DNA of 64,000 nt from Prostheceraeus crozeri (GCA_907163375.1 CAJQUW010012927.1:1-64000); one strand, 5' to 3'; shown: positions 34,431 through 46,968, counted from the stretch's first letter. Notes: a model not told the origin generated them from the letters alone. Translations and numbers: made by a program.

Positions 34431-35369
34431 ATGTCTACCGAATCGATAATTGATGATGTACGGAACGAATCTTTGGATGATTATTTATCATCATGGAAAA
34501 GTGAATTACAGTCAAAAAGCAAATCGGAATTATCAACAGAAGCAAAGAAACTTGGTATTAAGTTCTCCGGAGACAAGACAACTTTGATCGACAGAATAAT
34601 AAAAGTTCGCCGTAGTGAGTGGCTCGCATCAAATGAAAGGAATGATGACAATGAAAAGTCTCAAGCTACAAGTATTACCAGTGCACCTACCTCATTTGCA
34701 AGATGTACCGGTGATAATTCACGAGATTCAGTGGATATGAGTATGATACAAGTCATTTATGCAATGATGCAGCAACAACAGCGCAATGATGAAGAACGTC
34801 GCAGACAAGATGAAGAGAGAATAGAAGAACGTCGCAGACAAGATGAAGAGAGAATAGAAGAACGTCGCAGACAAGATGAAGAGAGAATAGAAGAACGTCG
34901 CAGACAAGATGAAGAGAGAATAGAAGAACGTCGCAGACAAGATGAAGAGAGAATAGAAGAACGTCGCAGACAAGATGAAGAGAGAATAGAAGAACGTCGC
35001 AGACAAGATGAAGAGAGAATAGAAGAACGTCGCAGACAAGATGAAGAAAGAAGAGAAGAACGTCGCAGACAAGATGAAGAGAGAATAGAAGAACGTCGCA
35101 GACAAGATGAAGAGAGAATAGAAGAACGTCGCAGACAAGATGAAGAGAGAATAGAAGAACGTCGCAGACAAGATGAAGAAAGAAGAGAAGATCAAAGACG
35201 ATTTAGTGAAATCCTCCTCGAATCTCAAAATAGATTATTGCAAGCTGTTGAAGCTCTAAATATAGCTACAAATACATCACACTCTATTGGACCTGGTATT
35301 TCCTGTGAACTAGACAATGAAATGATTAAAACTCGCTTTCAGATCCAAAAGAAAAACACACCAGTGTAA
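34431..35369 (+). pseudogene. BEL/Pao gag, N-terminal part with SAP-like domain and coiled repeat
   Basis: 312 open codons. Residues 25-60 (SKSELSTEAKKLGIKFSGDK, then TLIDRII) look like a SAP helix-extension-helix motif. Residues 110-125 are MMQQQQRN, then twelve 11-residue repeats of the type EERRRQDEERI, encoded by a 33-bp minisatellite, and finally FSEILLESQNRLLQAVEAL. The frame stops where the Penelope fragment begins, and gag resumes near 36,490. That it belongs to the BEL gag is inferred from position and from a plausible join across the insertion; it could instead be an unrelated gene. Confidence 0.55.
34797..35194. repeat. 33-bp minisatellite, twelve units
   Basis: The unit encodes EERRRQDEERI, with units starting every 33 bases (CGTC at 34,797 to 35,160). 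Units are nearly identical; two have R in place of I at the last position. The period of 11 residues fits three helical turns, so a long charged single helix is expected. Confidence 0.9.
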
Positions 35370-35384
35370 TATAGCCAAAGCTGC

Positions 35385-36430
35385 TGTATTAATAAAATTC
35401 TCAAATTTTCGCGGACAACCGCCTTGTTCAAGAGTGCACGAGGAATGAACTATGTAAGCGAGCGCGCTGACGACCGCTTATCAGCAGAGGGTCACGTGAT
35501 CGACATCGGCGCAGACAGCGAGACGGCAGTACATGGGTGCAAGCGCACTCATGAACAGCAAAGGGTAAATGACAGGATAAGAAAAAGGAAGTTTAAAATA
35601 CAATGTCCTTCAGCTCCTCACGTTCCTGACGGGAATTGATGCTGGGCTGCCTCTTTTTTATTTCTATAGCCTCAAGTATTCTCAGCGATGTCAATTGATG
35701 CTCACGGCTAAGTATTTCTGTTTGAAAACTGCTTTTACAAGTAAGTTTATGTTTGAAAACTGAGCTGCTGCTCGAATTTATGTGTTCACGCACCCTGATG
35801 TGGAGAGGCCGAATAGTGCTGCCAATATACAACTTACCACAGCTGCTACACTTCATCTGGTACACACAATTGGTGACATGACACAACTTGTTGTCCTTTA
35901 CAGGACAGTTCTTCAGCTTGCATTCATCAGCTTCCTCCTTCTTCCTGAGGACGTCTCTTAGTGTTCTTGTCTTATGATACATCTTGACTGGGAGGTCATT
36001 TTGCTGCAGCACCCTGTTGATGTTCCTGTTCAGCTGGTCGGAAACATACGGCATCTTCAGGAAAATAGGGTCTTCAATGCGCTTTATGGTTTTTCTCTTT
36101 CTCTTGAAGTTCGGCTTCACAGGAACGATTTGCTGAGCCACATTACAAGGATAGCCGTTGCTCTTCAGAATATTTTTGAAGTCATTAAGATTGGAGGCGA
36201 GGTCTCTACTATCTGTACATCTTTCTCTAATGCGATCCACCTCGTTTCGGATGATATTCCTTTTCGTTTGTGAAGGTAGGGCCGAGTCACAATGCACAAA
36301 CAAGGGTTTCTTTGCTCTTTTCTTGTAGAAGTTGAAAGTAGCCTTGCCCTCGTCTGTTATTGAGAATTCAAAGTCCAGAAGCTTCAGGGACTTTGAATTT
36401 GAATTTGAATTTTGACTTTCAGATGATACT
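35385..36430 (-). mobile_element. Penelope-like element, 5'-truncated, inside BEL gag
   Basis: It contains the C-terminal half of a Penelope-type protein on the minus strand and about 200 bases of 3' sequence. Limits are approximate, set by where gag stops (35,369) and resumes (about 36,490). No target duplication was resolved. Confidence 0.7.
35593..36417 (-). pseudogene. Penelope-like protein, C-terminal part with GIY-YIG nuclease
   Basis: The open minus frame runs from upstream junction sequence into LLDFEFSITDEGKATFNFYK and then VDRIRERCTD, the region after the reverse transcriptase. It continues with CKLKNCPVKDNKLCHVTNC, a Cys-rich linker, and ends with KCSSCGKLYIGSTIRPLHIR (CGKLYIGST is the GIY-YIG motif; R in RVREH and E in EAIEI follow). 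Penelope-like elements use this nuclease to nick target DNA. The reverse transcriptase core is missing, so the copy is a 5'-truncated dead insertion. The frame's first 40 or so codons belong to flanking sequence. Confidence 0.85.
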
Positions 36431-36509
36431 ATAGGAACTGCAAGAATTATTACACAAATTAAACGAACATGTATGTAACAATCAGTCCTACTACGAAGTA
36501 GAATCCCTT

Positions 36510-38023
36510 TTGAAAAGATGTGAAGTTTCAATGAACAGTTTGAACAATTTTCAGGAACAGAAGGTCGTGCCATTCAGTAATGCTTGTGATAGAGAAAAGA
36601 TGGTCGAAGAGTTCAGGAAAATTACTGATGACTATTATTCGGCTTCTCCACAGGCAAAAGCTTACCTTGATCACTTACGAAGGATCGAAAATGAGGAAAA
36701 GAATGCTGGACCTTTACCTCCAAATATTGAACGACCTCTGTTCTATGGAAACATTCTATCCTTTCCGACTTTTTGGGATTCATTCGAACCGATTGTCCAC
36801 AACAATACAAGCGTGTCTCGTTTCTACAAGTTGAAATACTTGAAAGATGCCATGAAAGGTTCTGCATTTGGCGTACTCGACTCTTATGAACTAATTGCGG
36901 AGAATTATGATGCCGCAGTTCAACACATACAGAAAACATGGGGTAAGCCAGAAGCAGCAACTCGCAGGCTTATAAATTCCTTGTTAGAAAGTAACAAAGC
37001 GAATGAAGATTTCAGAAATCTTCAAAAGCTGCTCAATAACGCAAGAGCCAAAAAAAAGCACTTCTGGAAAAAAGTAAGGTCACAAAGGATCAAATCATTC
37101 TCTAAATTATTGAGCATCAATTGCCGGTAAAACTTCAAGAAGAATGGATCGAAAAAGTGGTCAGTTCTGCAATTGAGAGAAGTGACATTCTAATGACCGA
37201 CAATCTTTTCAAATTTATTGAAACAAAATTGAATGCCAAAGAAATTCTCTATTCATCTCGCAAAAGCCTCTCAGAAAACAAAGAAAAGAGAAATAATGAA
37301 AAGAAAAAGGACAACGGAAATCCGTACAAAGAGCCAAAAAGTGCTACCTGGAAAAATGATGATTATAGAGAAAAATCCTCCGCACATGCTCTCGTCACAA
37401 ATCAAAAGAAACGTGTAACTCCAAAGAGAATCACATGTCCTTTCTGCCAAGGTGATCATAGTTTACCTCAGTGTCCAGACTTCACAACCTTGGATGAAAA
37501 AGATCGTCATTATACCTATCATTCAAAGATGAGGTATCTATGCAATAAGTGTCTCCTACCAAAGGATCAAGATGGTCACCCAAAAAACCCATACAAGTGT
37601 GAAGGCAAGTGTTATACTTGCCAAGGTTTCCACCATAAATTATTACATTTATCGAATGGAAAGTCATCTGAAGACAAATCAATCAAAGTGACACGAACAT
37701 TACTAACCAAAAGGCATGTGGACAAAAATGAAAGCAATGGCACTTATCGAAGAGAAATTGATTCTGTCGACACTATATTGCCAACTGCAAGAGCAAGAAT
37801 ATACAACAGTGATCGGAGCAAAGAAGTCAGAATCGGACTGGACTCCCTTAGTCACATGACATTTTTCACTGCATCCTTAGTGAAAGAATTGGGTCTGGAA
37901 ATGGTTGACACAGACCACTTCACGGTACAAGGATTCGGAGGCTCAGAGTTCAGTGAAGTCAAAGGCAAAATGGTAAAGGCTACAATCGGACCCTGGATGC
38001 AAACGCAACTGAGAGATTTGTGA
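36510..38023 (+). pseudogene. BEL/Pao gag C-terminal part and aspartic protease
   Basis: Two frames (36,510-37,130 and 37,121-38,023) overlap at a frameshift. The first gives gag core residues FYGNILSFPTFWDSFE, then KLKYLKDAMKG and WGKPEAATRRL (the DUF1759-type gag domain). The second carries zinc knuckles (CPFCQGDHSLPQC, and CNKCLLP to CYTCQGFHH) and then the retropepsin-like part: IGLDSLSHMTFFTASL stands where D-S/T-G is expected, with the active-site triad replaced by DSL. Gag forms the particle; protease processes it. The frameshift and altered active site point to decay. Confidence 0.8.
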
Positions 38024-39430
38024 TTGAAGGCCATGTGAAGAATGGATGTATTTGTTCTCCGTTTGAAGCTTTAGACTTTGATCTTGAGCAATGTACTCAT
38101 CTAACCAATCTCCCTTTCGCTGATCAATTTCCACAACCCAAATCGTCAGTTGATATCATGATCGGTGCACGGTACTACTATCAATTAATGAATGGAGAAG
38201 TGGTTCTTCCTTCAGAAAGTGAAAGGGACATTAAGCCAATTGCAGTCAAGTCTCTGTTTGGGTATGTAATTGCTGGACCTTGCCACAAGCAATTGATGAA
38301 ATCTTGCGATGACAAAAGCAAAGCAAGCAGAAACAGTCTTCTTATTCAGAGAAAAGAACCCAAGGTTACCGATCAGTTGTCTTTGCTAGATATGAAATTA
38401 GAGAGATTTTGGGAATATGATTCAATTGGACTGACTGATAATTCAACTGTGTATACCAGTGATGAGAAAACCGCGATGGAAATATTCGATAAGAATACAT
38501 TTTATGATGGTGAAAGATATGTAGTCGATCTTCCATTTCGTCCTGACAGACCTTGTTTGGAAGATAATTACACAGAGGCTCCTCGAAGACTAGAATGTAC
38601 TGAAAAACAGTTATTGAAAAGACCAGATCGAATTGATGTATACGAAAAGGCAATCATGGATTACGCTGAATTGGGATTTGCTCGCGAGCTCTCAGGGAAA
38701 GAAGTCAAAGATGTCCTGAAACAAGAACATTACTTCATACCGCATCATGCTGTGTTCAAAGAAACCAGCACATCAACAAAAACAAGAATTGTATTTGATG
38801 CAAGTGCGAAAGACCGTAATGGAACATCTCTGAATGATGTGCTCCTTCAAGGCCCTAATCTATTACCTGATATTGCATCAGTTCTATTGAGGTTTCGGAT
38901 GCATCGAATCGCAATAAATGCAGATATACAAAAGATGTTTCCACAAACCAAGGTCAATGAAAAGCATCAACGCTAAGTCAACACAACCAAAAGTATTCAT
39001 GATGGAACGAGTACTATTTGGAGAAAGTTCAAGTCCCTATTTGTGTATCTCAACAATGCAGAAACATGCCATGGATAATGTGGATCAATATGGAGAGTAA
39101 TTTGTGGAGTCGATCAAAACAAACGTCTATATGGATGATGTTCACGAAGGCGCACAGACCGAGGACGAAGTGATTGAAAAATGCTCCAAGTTGAGTAGTT
39201 TCTTCTTATCAGGAGGTTGGAATTTAACAAAATTTGCCTCTAATTCTCAGAAAGTGATGCAAACTATTCCTGAAAGCAAAAGACTTCCTAATCTGGTGAT
39301 TGACTTAGACGACAATAAATTTGGTGTAGCTGGATCACTAGGCTTGAAGTGGCATACTGTCAGAGATACATTTTATTGCAATGTGAAGGATTCTATCATT
39401 AAACAGGACCAAGTCGTAACGAAACAGTGA
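38020..39430 (+). pseudogene. BEL/Pao reverse transcriptase, broken
   Basis: The frame 38,020-38,976 holds IMIGARYYYQLMNGE and LFGYVIAGP, typical of the protease-RT link, and LERFWEYDSIGL. It then has the RT fingers: YFIPHHAVFKETSTSTKTRI, VFDASAKDRNGTSLND and AINADIQKMF. A deletion and frameshift near 38,970 remove part of the palm. Frames 38,918-39,100 and 39,104-39,430 resume with VFMMERVLFGESSSPY and then NVYMDDVHEG, where YMDD is the catalytic pair. The enzyme copies the element RNA into DNA in the gag particle. Confidence 0.85.
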
Positions 39431-41790
39431 ATCCTGAGTAAGCTGAGCTCAATCTATGATATCTTTAGATTTTTTTCGGCCTTCATCGTGAGAGCAAAGA
39501 TTCTCATGCAAGAGTTATGGAAAGCAAAAGTCGAATGGAAGACTCCAATTACGGGATCAATTGAAATTCGATATAGAAAGTGGACAGATGAAATCCGTAT
39601 TCTTGAAACTATTGAGCTTCCTCGGTCTCCTTTCCGAACAATACATGGGAAATCAATCAAATCAATCCAACTTCATGGGTACGCTGATGCCTCACTTGAG
39701 GCTTACGGAGCAGTTTTCCATCTCAGAATTGAAGACACAAATGGAAATGTTGAAATTGCCTATTTGAAGGCTAAGACTCGGTTGGCATCATCGAAAAAAC
39801 CTCCAATTGCAAGGCTCGAACTCCTGTCTGCCCATAGTCTGGCAAAACTCAAGGATTATATTGTGAAGGCAAGCAGCAAAAGCATTCACATCGATGAAAT
39901 TCATTTGTGGCTAGATTCAGAGATTGCTCCTGCTTGGATAGTCAAACCTAGCTCTCGATGGAAAGGTTAGGTGAGAAACCGTGTCCAGGACATCCATGAT
40001 TTAACTTCGATTGCGGATTGGAAATACTGTCCAGGAAAGGAAAATCCTGCAGATTTGCATAGCAGAGGGATGAAGTTAGCCGAACTGAAGCATAGTAGGT
40101 TGTATTGGAAAGGACCTTTGTGGCTGTCCAAGGAAAAATCAATTTGGCCTCCTACTAAGAATACCAGCCAAAGAAATGAAGAGAACTTGACTGAAAGTGT
40201 ACGAATCGAAATCGAGAAAGAAGCTAACCCAAAGAAGTCACTGATAGTCAAAAGTGGAAATTCCGATGACAAACATTATCCAGAATACATTGAGAAATTT
40301 GAGAATTATAACAAGATTCTTCGCATCACAGCCAGGATTATTCGCTGGAGAAATGTCGCCCTGTTTGACAGAAATCATGACAGTCTATACATTGGCGCAG
40401 ATGAATTATTGGAAGCAGAAAACTTCTTGCTAAGAATTCAACAAATCAAATTTCAAGATGAATATAGCCTATTGGAATCCGGAAAATCAGTGTCCAGACA
40501 GTCAAACATTATTGCCCACGATCCTCATTGGGATGATTCACGCCGTCTAATTGTTAGAGGAAATCGATTGTCAATGTCTGATTTACCCAAAGAAACACAG
40601 CATCCAATAATTCTTCCAAACAAAGATCCCTTAATCGAGAAATTGATTCTTTATGTTCACACTAGCAACTGTCATTGTCCGCAGGATACAACCATAGCAT
40701 TGTTACGACAAAGGTTCCACATTGTTCATATAAGGGAAGAAGTTCGAAAAGCGATTAAAAAATGCCTGATCTGTAAACACGCAAACACGAAACCCCTGCA
40801 TCAAAAAATGGGAATTCTTCCAGAAGAGCGAGTATGTGTTTCTCTGGCATTTTCCGAGATTGGACTTGATTTCACTGGGATAATTTATCTGAAATCACAC
40901 GACAAAAGAATCACTCAAAAAAGGCTTACATTTGTATTTTTACCTGCGCACACAGTAGAATGGTCCATTTTGAATTAACGAATGATATGACCACAGAAGA
41001 ATTCTTGGCAGCATTGAGAAGAATGATGAATCGACGGGGATAGTGCAGCACTATATTTAGTGACAATCAGACTACGTTCAAAAAGGCCGATAAAATACTT
41101 CGATTTTCGACAGCTCACAATGCCAAAATTGATCTGAAAAGTGAAGATATCTACAAGTTCCTTACCGATAGTAGTATCAAATGGAAATTCATTACAGGAA
41201 GAAGCCCTAATCGAGGTGGATTCTACGAAAGAATTAATCGTTCTCTGAAGGAGCCACTTCGCAAAGTTTTGGGACATGCAAGCCTCGGCTATTCTGAATT
41301 GAATACCTTGCTAACAGACATTGAAGCTTCACTCAACCAAAGGCCACTGATTTACCTGAGCAGCGATCCAATGAACCTTCAGTCGATAACTCCCACACAC
41401 TTGGCTTTTGGACGCACCCTGAAGAATTTCCCTGTTTTGAATGATCGGAATATTCCAGTATCCATCAACAAGCGATACGAACATCTTCAAAATCTCCTGA
41501 ATCATTTCTGGAAAAGATGGTCAACTGAATATTTACCAACACTAATGCCTCGAAAGCGATGGTTGACAGAACAGGAGACACCTCAAGTCGGTGACATTTG
41601 CCTAATTGCAGAAGATAAGATATCTCGTCCACAATGGCCCCTGGGAAGAATAACAGAAGTGATCAAAGGAAAAGACGGTCTTGCAAGAACTTTCCGGTTG
41701 AAAACAAAGAAAGAATTCCTAACTCGACCAATTCAGAAACTGCATCTTCTCGAAAAAGATGATTCTTGTCTGTGTATTGATGAAAAGTGA
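39431..41790 (+). pseudogene. BEL/Pao RNase H and integrase, broken
   Basis: Frame 39,488-39,970 contains HGYADASLEAYGAVF and PIARLELLSAHSLAKL (RNase H, with D and E positions). Frame 39,971-40,978 begins VRNRVQDIHDL and has YCPGKENPADLHSRG, then the integrase zinc-binding start (HTSNCHCPQDTTIALLRQRF and CLICKHAN) and FSEIGLDFTG (first catalytic D). After stops near 41,040 the core resumes with SDNQTTFKKA (second D region) and SPNRGGFYERI (E). Frame 41,269-41,790 ends with HASLGYSELNTLL and PLIYLSSDP, the usual BEL C-terminal tail (DUF5641-like). Several stops show it is dead. Confidence 0.85.
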
Positions 41791-41832
41791 GACAATGATA
41801 ATGATGACATTTGGACGATCCGTGATCGGTCC

Positions 41833-42130
41833 AAGGGGGCAGGATGTTCTGACGAATAGTCTCTAGCCTCTATTTGCATAGATTTTCAATAGTTCATAGT
41901 TTTGTGATGTAAGGTTGGCCTAGCCAGTGACATAGTTTTTGAATGTCTGTATGTCTATGTTGCTGATATACATGTATTTATATGCCTGATCTAATTGTTT
42001 CTAATGTATGTAGTCATGATAATCGTTATGAATTTTGAATGAGATGTAACTATATCTTGACTTGCCGTGTGAATGTGCAGATAAAAAGAGATAGGTGTGC
42101 TGCATATTTCAAGAAATGACTTGCAATCTG
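41833..42130 (+). repeat. Polypurine tract and probable 3' LTR of the BEL element
   Basis: AAGGGGGCAGGA (41,833-41,844) is followed by TGTTCTGACGAATAG, a usual LTR start. The right limit is approximate. With no 5' LTR to compare, the LTR length is a guess. Confidence 0.5.
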
Positions 42131-42608
42131 TAAATTATTTATGTTTGTGAATTATATCTTGTGTGCAACACAAATAACACCAAAGAATTTTCCAGCACAG
42201 ATTATTGCTATTTTTATTGAACAATAACACGGTACATGTATTTAATTTGCTAACGGTTTTTAGTTCTTCAAATGTCAGATCAACTATTCTTCTCACTATA
42301 GAAAATCTCAATTTACGAGATAGATAATTTCCTAAATTTATCATAAACGCTAAAACACTACTATTGGGATACATCAAATGTGATTATTCGTCAAATTTTT
42401 GTAAGCTGGTAAATGAACTTGTTGGAGGAGCAACACAAATGCACTTTTCGCATTCAGCGCATTCTCCGACTGATTTCAAGAAAAAAAGAAATATCAATGC
42501 GATTGATTTGATGTGAGTCCTAAGTAGATCTTGTTTGACCTGCTGCCTGTCTAATAATGCTAAATTACAACCGAAGAATCAACGAATAATAAAATTACCT
42601 CAAAAATT
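42131..42608. other. Non-coding stretch
   Basis: Nothing recognised. Confidence 0.45.
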
Positions 42609-42741
42609 TGCATATCTCACATTTTGTAACAATATCCAACATGCATCCTCCTCGAGTTCATTTAATAAAATCGAAAGTGTATACACATTGGGGATTCAAT
42701 AAATGCAGAGTTACCACTCTACCTAATATATCTACTCTATG
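42609..42741 (+). repeat. Lone arm of the 27,956 fold-back family
   Basis: It matches 28,020-28,150 in the same orientation, including GTGTATACACATTGGGGATT and GAGTTACCACTCTACC. No inverted partner was found nearby. Confidence 0.8.
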
Positions 42742-42774
42742 GTAGATATAGTCTTCACCTAAATGATGCTGTGA

Positions 42775-43025
42775 GATCATCTGCAGCAGTGTTAAAATAC
42801 TTCGACATGATGATTATGGTTCGAGTAAGGAATTGGAAGTGGCTTTTCTATTTTGTCGTTGTTCTTCTTAGTTTCGAGCTCTCATACTTAGTATTAGTGT
42901 ATAATGCACCCATCCCATCCTTAAATGAAATGTGTGTTGCCTTCAAAACGAGACCTAATTTGTCAATTTTTGTTGAACAATTAGGAAGTTATGCCACATC
43001 AAAATTTAGTCACATTTCTTAAGCC
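42775..43025 (+). repeat. Dispersed repeat R1, contiguous copy
   Basis: It holds both blocks of the family (GGAATTGGAAGTGGCTTTTC, then TTCAAAACGAGACCTAATTTG), as at 5,430-5,660. It directly follows the lone fold-back arm, so the two may be parts of one larger transposon. Confidence 0.5.
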
Positions 43026-43699
43026 GCAACCCTGCGGAATATCGCCTTTAGGTACTTCTATTCTTCCCTCCCCCTTGTTGTTGACATCCGCATTGTCAAC
43101 GATCTTCTCCTGCTCCTAAGTGCAGTCTCACTGCCGTCGCAAAAGCGTTGAGTGTGCAAAATTCCCCTGGTTTGTAGAAAATTTACAGCACTTGCTTTGT
43201 CGCTCACTGTAGACAATAGTGACACGAAGTTCATGATCACAGCTGTAGACCTACTCGTACCTATCTTGTATTTAACTGAGTATCCAAGGGACCAATCCTT
43301 CATCCCAGCATTCAAGTAAGACTTCTCAGTGGTGTTGCACTATCATCTCTCGCATCTTCAAAGTTTGTTGAACGAGACATTAAATCATGAGAGTGGACAA
43401 CGGCCCCATTTAATGGTTCGTGTTGAGATTATGACTGTGTACTCATTAATTCAATTTCGAAATAATATGAAAGCCGCTGTTTTTACGCAACCATAGGCCT
43501 AATACATACCACAAAATGCATTATCTATAAATAAGTTTTCATTCAATGCAACACGTTTTATAATGTAGAAGAAAAACAGTTGATAGCTGCGTCAAATTTG
43601 ATAATGTGTGTGGCCTCCTCGAACTTAGATACACTCCGCATTGCGAGATCGCATCGAATAATATTGTTTTTCAATAAATGCAACTTAAAGGAGCTGCCA
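43026..43699. other. Non-coding stretch
   Basis: Nothing recognised; short frames only. Confidence 0.45.
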
Positions 43700-44545
43700 C
43701 TTCAATTGGTGTTTCAGCTAGAATGTTCAAGAATATACAGGTGGAAGCTGTCTCGCTCACGCTCTCTCATTCGCCGCCAAAGTTCATCCCACTCTTGTTC
43801 AATCAAGAATTTGCATGTTCAAGCTCCTTACAACCGCAATAACAGCTGCTGAGCGATGTGGCCTAGCATTGACATCTTCGAAGACAAGATATTCTGCCCT
43901 TGCCAGTGGAGAAAAAACTGGCAACACAATCTTAAGGTAATTTTCACTTATCATTGTGCCTTTGATGACAACTGCCACCGTTCCTCCGCCGTGCCATGCC
44001 TCCCCAAAGCATTACGCTGCCATCAACGTAGGCTATCTATCGTGTTCTTTAATGCAGCATGGATCAAAACGTTCACCTGGAAGACGATGGACACGAATGC
44101 GTCCGTCATTGAAATCAAGAGTGAACCTTAACAGCCCACAAAACTTTCTGCCATCGATCATTCCACGAGTGATGATCTTCAAACAACGCAACTCGTCTCC
44201 TTCGATGTTCAAGACTCAGCGGAATTTTCACAGCTGGTCGTCGAGATTGTACACCAGCTTTTCTCCGTTATGCAATTCGAACCCTTGTGTCTGCGCATAG
44301 AAGTCTGCGTTCTCAGCAACTTTCCAGCTTACAATCCTTGGGACACAAATCTTTTCCTCTTAGCAGCTAAAGCAAAGCGTGCATCTGCTCGTTTAGAAGA
44401 AAGCCAGGGTCTTTCTGATCCTTTCTTCTTTTCCTAATTTCCATCTGTTTCCAAAGACACCACCACCTCCACGTAACGACTCTTGAAATGTTTAACTCTC
44501 TAGCAGCAGTTGTAGAGTTTCGTCCGCAACCAAGATTCGCCTAAT
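43700..44545 (-). pseudogene. Tc1/mariner-type transposase, second and more decayed copy
   Basis: Minus-strand pieces in several frames match the 14,588-15,596 transposase: GERFDPCCIKEH, WHGGGTVAVVIKGT and NARPHRSAAVIAVVRSLN (around the second catalytic D, here changed to V in FEDVNARPH). Stops and frameshifts are frequent. It is clearly older than the first copy. Confidence 0.8.
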
Positions 44546-46237
44546 ATCAAATTTAAATGTAAGCTTATTAATAAGATTGCAAATGAACTTAGGGACCATC
44601 TATAATATATAGAAAAAGAATTTCACAATTCACAATTTCAATTTCACAAAGAATTAAAGCAAAACCTCAAACTTTACCAGTTACAAACGAAGACAGGGTG
44701 TCTATCTGACAAACTGTGTTAGGCCAGGTTTATACTTCCTCGGCCGTTTTTTGTACGGATAAGTGATCTGTGAATAAGTTAACAAAATACGGACATGTCC
44801 CCAGCAGACTATGTGCGAAAACGGAGACGCTTCCGTATTTTTGCTATCAGCAGACATGAAACGGAGGCTCGAAAATCAAGATACGCAGACTTTCCTTTGA
44901 TTGAATGTCTTTGCATTTCAGTCGACTGAAGTTTGATTGTGAACCAATAAGATTGAAGCTGAAGGTTGGGTAAAACCTTAGGCTGGATTTGAACACCAAG
45001 TTTTTCCACAACTTTGGATCAAAGACCCAAGCCCAAGGTTGAAAAACTTGGGTTTTGAAATCCAAGTTATTAAAATCTGCTCCTTATTTAGCTGTCAGGT
45101 CATTCGTTGTAGGGCATTCCTTCCTACTCCTACTAAACGAAGAGCAGATTTTGCATGTTATGATGTAGCCTACATATGTTAAACTAATTGAGATCACAAT
45201 GCATCCTCTACATCAGAGGGCTGATAGGTTTACCTTCGTATAGCTTTTATCATCAATGAAACCTGGGTGATTCAAACACTAATTCTCGTTCCATTGTTTT
45301 TCGACTTAATGATGCGTTCACGTTGTATGATTTTTTCCACGTAATGGCTTGTGTATTTTAGCTTGTAAGGACAGAAACGATACAGCTATCTGTAAGTTGT
45401 TCGAAGCCATACCTAGTAATTTTCATTCATGACTCTTACTAAGACCGCTGTTCCCTGACTTTAGCACCTCCAGTATGTGATGCTTTCCTGGCCGGTCGAT
45501 TTCGATGCCTGCATGTGCCAGAGCAACTAATAACTAAATATTCCAAGGAAGATCCTAGAGATAAATTCCTTCCCTCTTCAGGCATGCTTCGCTCAACCAT
45601 CAATATATTTCCATAATTTTCCTGATTTTTAACATACATCACTAGGATGATGATGACTTACTTAAAACTGATGAATATTCAACACTTGCTTATATTGCTT
45701 TACCTTACATTTATCTACCCAAAACTGCTTCATTTCCTCTCCTCAAGAAGCACTCTATATGTTAGCCCATAAGCAAGTATTTCTTTACAGTTTACACTCA
45801 TTATTTTTCTTAATTAATTTTATTTTGTCACTAGTTTGTTTTTATCTTATTGATGACTTTTTATAAATACACATCGCATCGAGGACTAAATGAGAATTTT
45901 AATTTTAGCTAAATTCCGCACTATGACTAAATCTGATTAAAGTGTCTTCATAGTGCACTAAAAGTGAAAATGGATGCGCTTCATTGAGAGGCATCACACA
46001 AACATAACATATTTTCAAAACATGGCAAAATCTTCGAAAAAGCACTTTTCAAGAACTGTTTATAAACATTACTTTCCAGTAGGTTAAATCCATCGATTTT
46101 TTTGGATTAGTTTGAAAATATGCTGTCACATTAAGTCAGAAAAAAGCCTAGATCACGCCGCTTCGATTGAAAAGAGCTGCAGCAAATATGCGGCACGGAT
46201 CCGAATTCTCCACCTTTTGCACTGTAGGCTTACATAG
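44546..46237. other. Non-coding stretch
   Basis: No gene was recognised. Short frames at 44,809-45,065 and 45,439-45,642 have no motif support. Confidence 0.45.
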
Positions 46238-46968
46238 CAGGGATGCGGAGTGCGACTCCGGATTGATAGGCCTCCGACTCCGGGTGGCAAGTATATACAG
46301 CCTAGTTTTTATAAAAAAAACTGGTAACCTTCATCATAGATCATTATGGGCTTACCTGAAATTGTCTTTAGTGATCATTGCTGTATCAATTATCAATCAT
46401 TTTCAATGAAAGTCTATCAAATGTCGCTTCAAGTTGGATGCATACGACTCGGCTCCTCCCATCTCGTTGATGTGTGCTTCACACGGTTTTTCTCCAGTCT
46501 CTACCAGGCAGGGAAAATCCCCATCCTTCTTCAAAATACATTAGTACACTTTCGATTTTAATATGCACTTTGGAGGAGCCACCATACAAGATTAAAGTGA
46601 GGGTAAGAGGTAATGTTCTCAAACAAACTAGTGTTTCATTTTTGTCTCTGATGTGACCTTTAGCGCGTAGGTGTGATCGAGGCCAGGAAGGCTTGTCTTC
46701 TCTACTAAATCACTGAGTGAAAAGACAATCCTTTTTTCACTATCACGGTTCATTCCTTCAACTATTACAAGCTTTGCATGCAGCAATGTCTCTGTGCTTA
46801 TGTTTGACGGAGAAAGTTGACATCAAGACAGTGATAGCTATGCATGATGATATATAATTTGTCTGTATTATATTTCGGGTCCAGTTATAGGCCGGAGTCC
46901 TATCATTTGATAGGACTCCGACTCCAGCAAAAATGATAGGACTCCGGGACTCTGACTCCGCATCCCTG
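46238..46968. mobile_element. 731-bp hAT-like MITE
   Basis: It begins CAGGGATGCGGAGT and ends ACTCCGCATCCCTG. The flanks TTACATAG (46,230-46,237) and CTACATAG (46,969-46,976) are an 8-bp duplication with one mismatch. Subterminal GGACTCCGACTCC-type repeats are present and no transposase is seen. Confidence 0.85.

Larger units (their letters stand above)
34431..42130 (+). mobile_element. BEL/Pao LTR retrotransposon, broken
   Basis: Gag, aspartic protease, reverse transcriptase, RNase H and integrase pieces follow in BEL/Pao order on the plus strand, with several frameshifts and at least one internal deletion. A Penelope-like fragment sits in reverse inside gag. A polypurine tract (AAGGGGGCAGGA) precedes a probable 3' LTR at 41,845. 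No 5' LTR was recognised, so the left limit is the first gag codon. Confidence 0.85.

Noticed and set aside
34728-35228. 166-codon minus-strand frame of FILSATFFYSL repeats
   Set aside because: Mirror of the gag minisatellite; open only because of the repeat.
35370-35600. Possible hammerhead ribozyme 3' of the Penelope fragment (CTGATAAG and CGAAAA on the minus strand)
   Set aside because: The CTGANGA core is imperfect and lies too far from the GAAA part; no helices fit.
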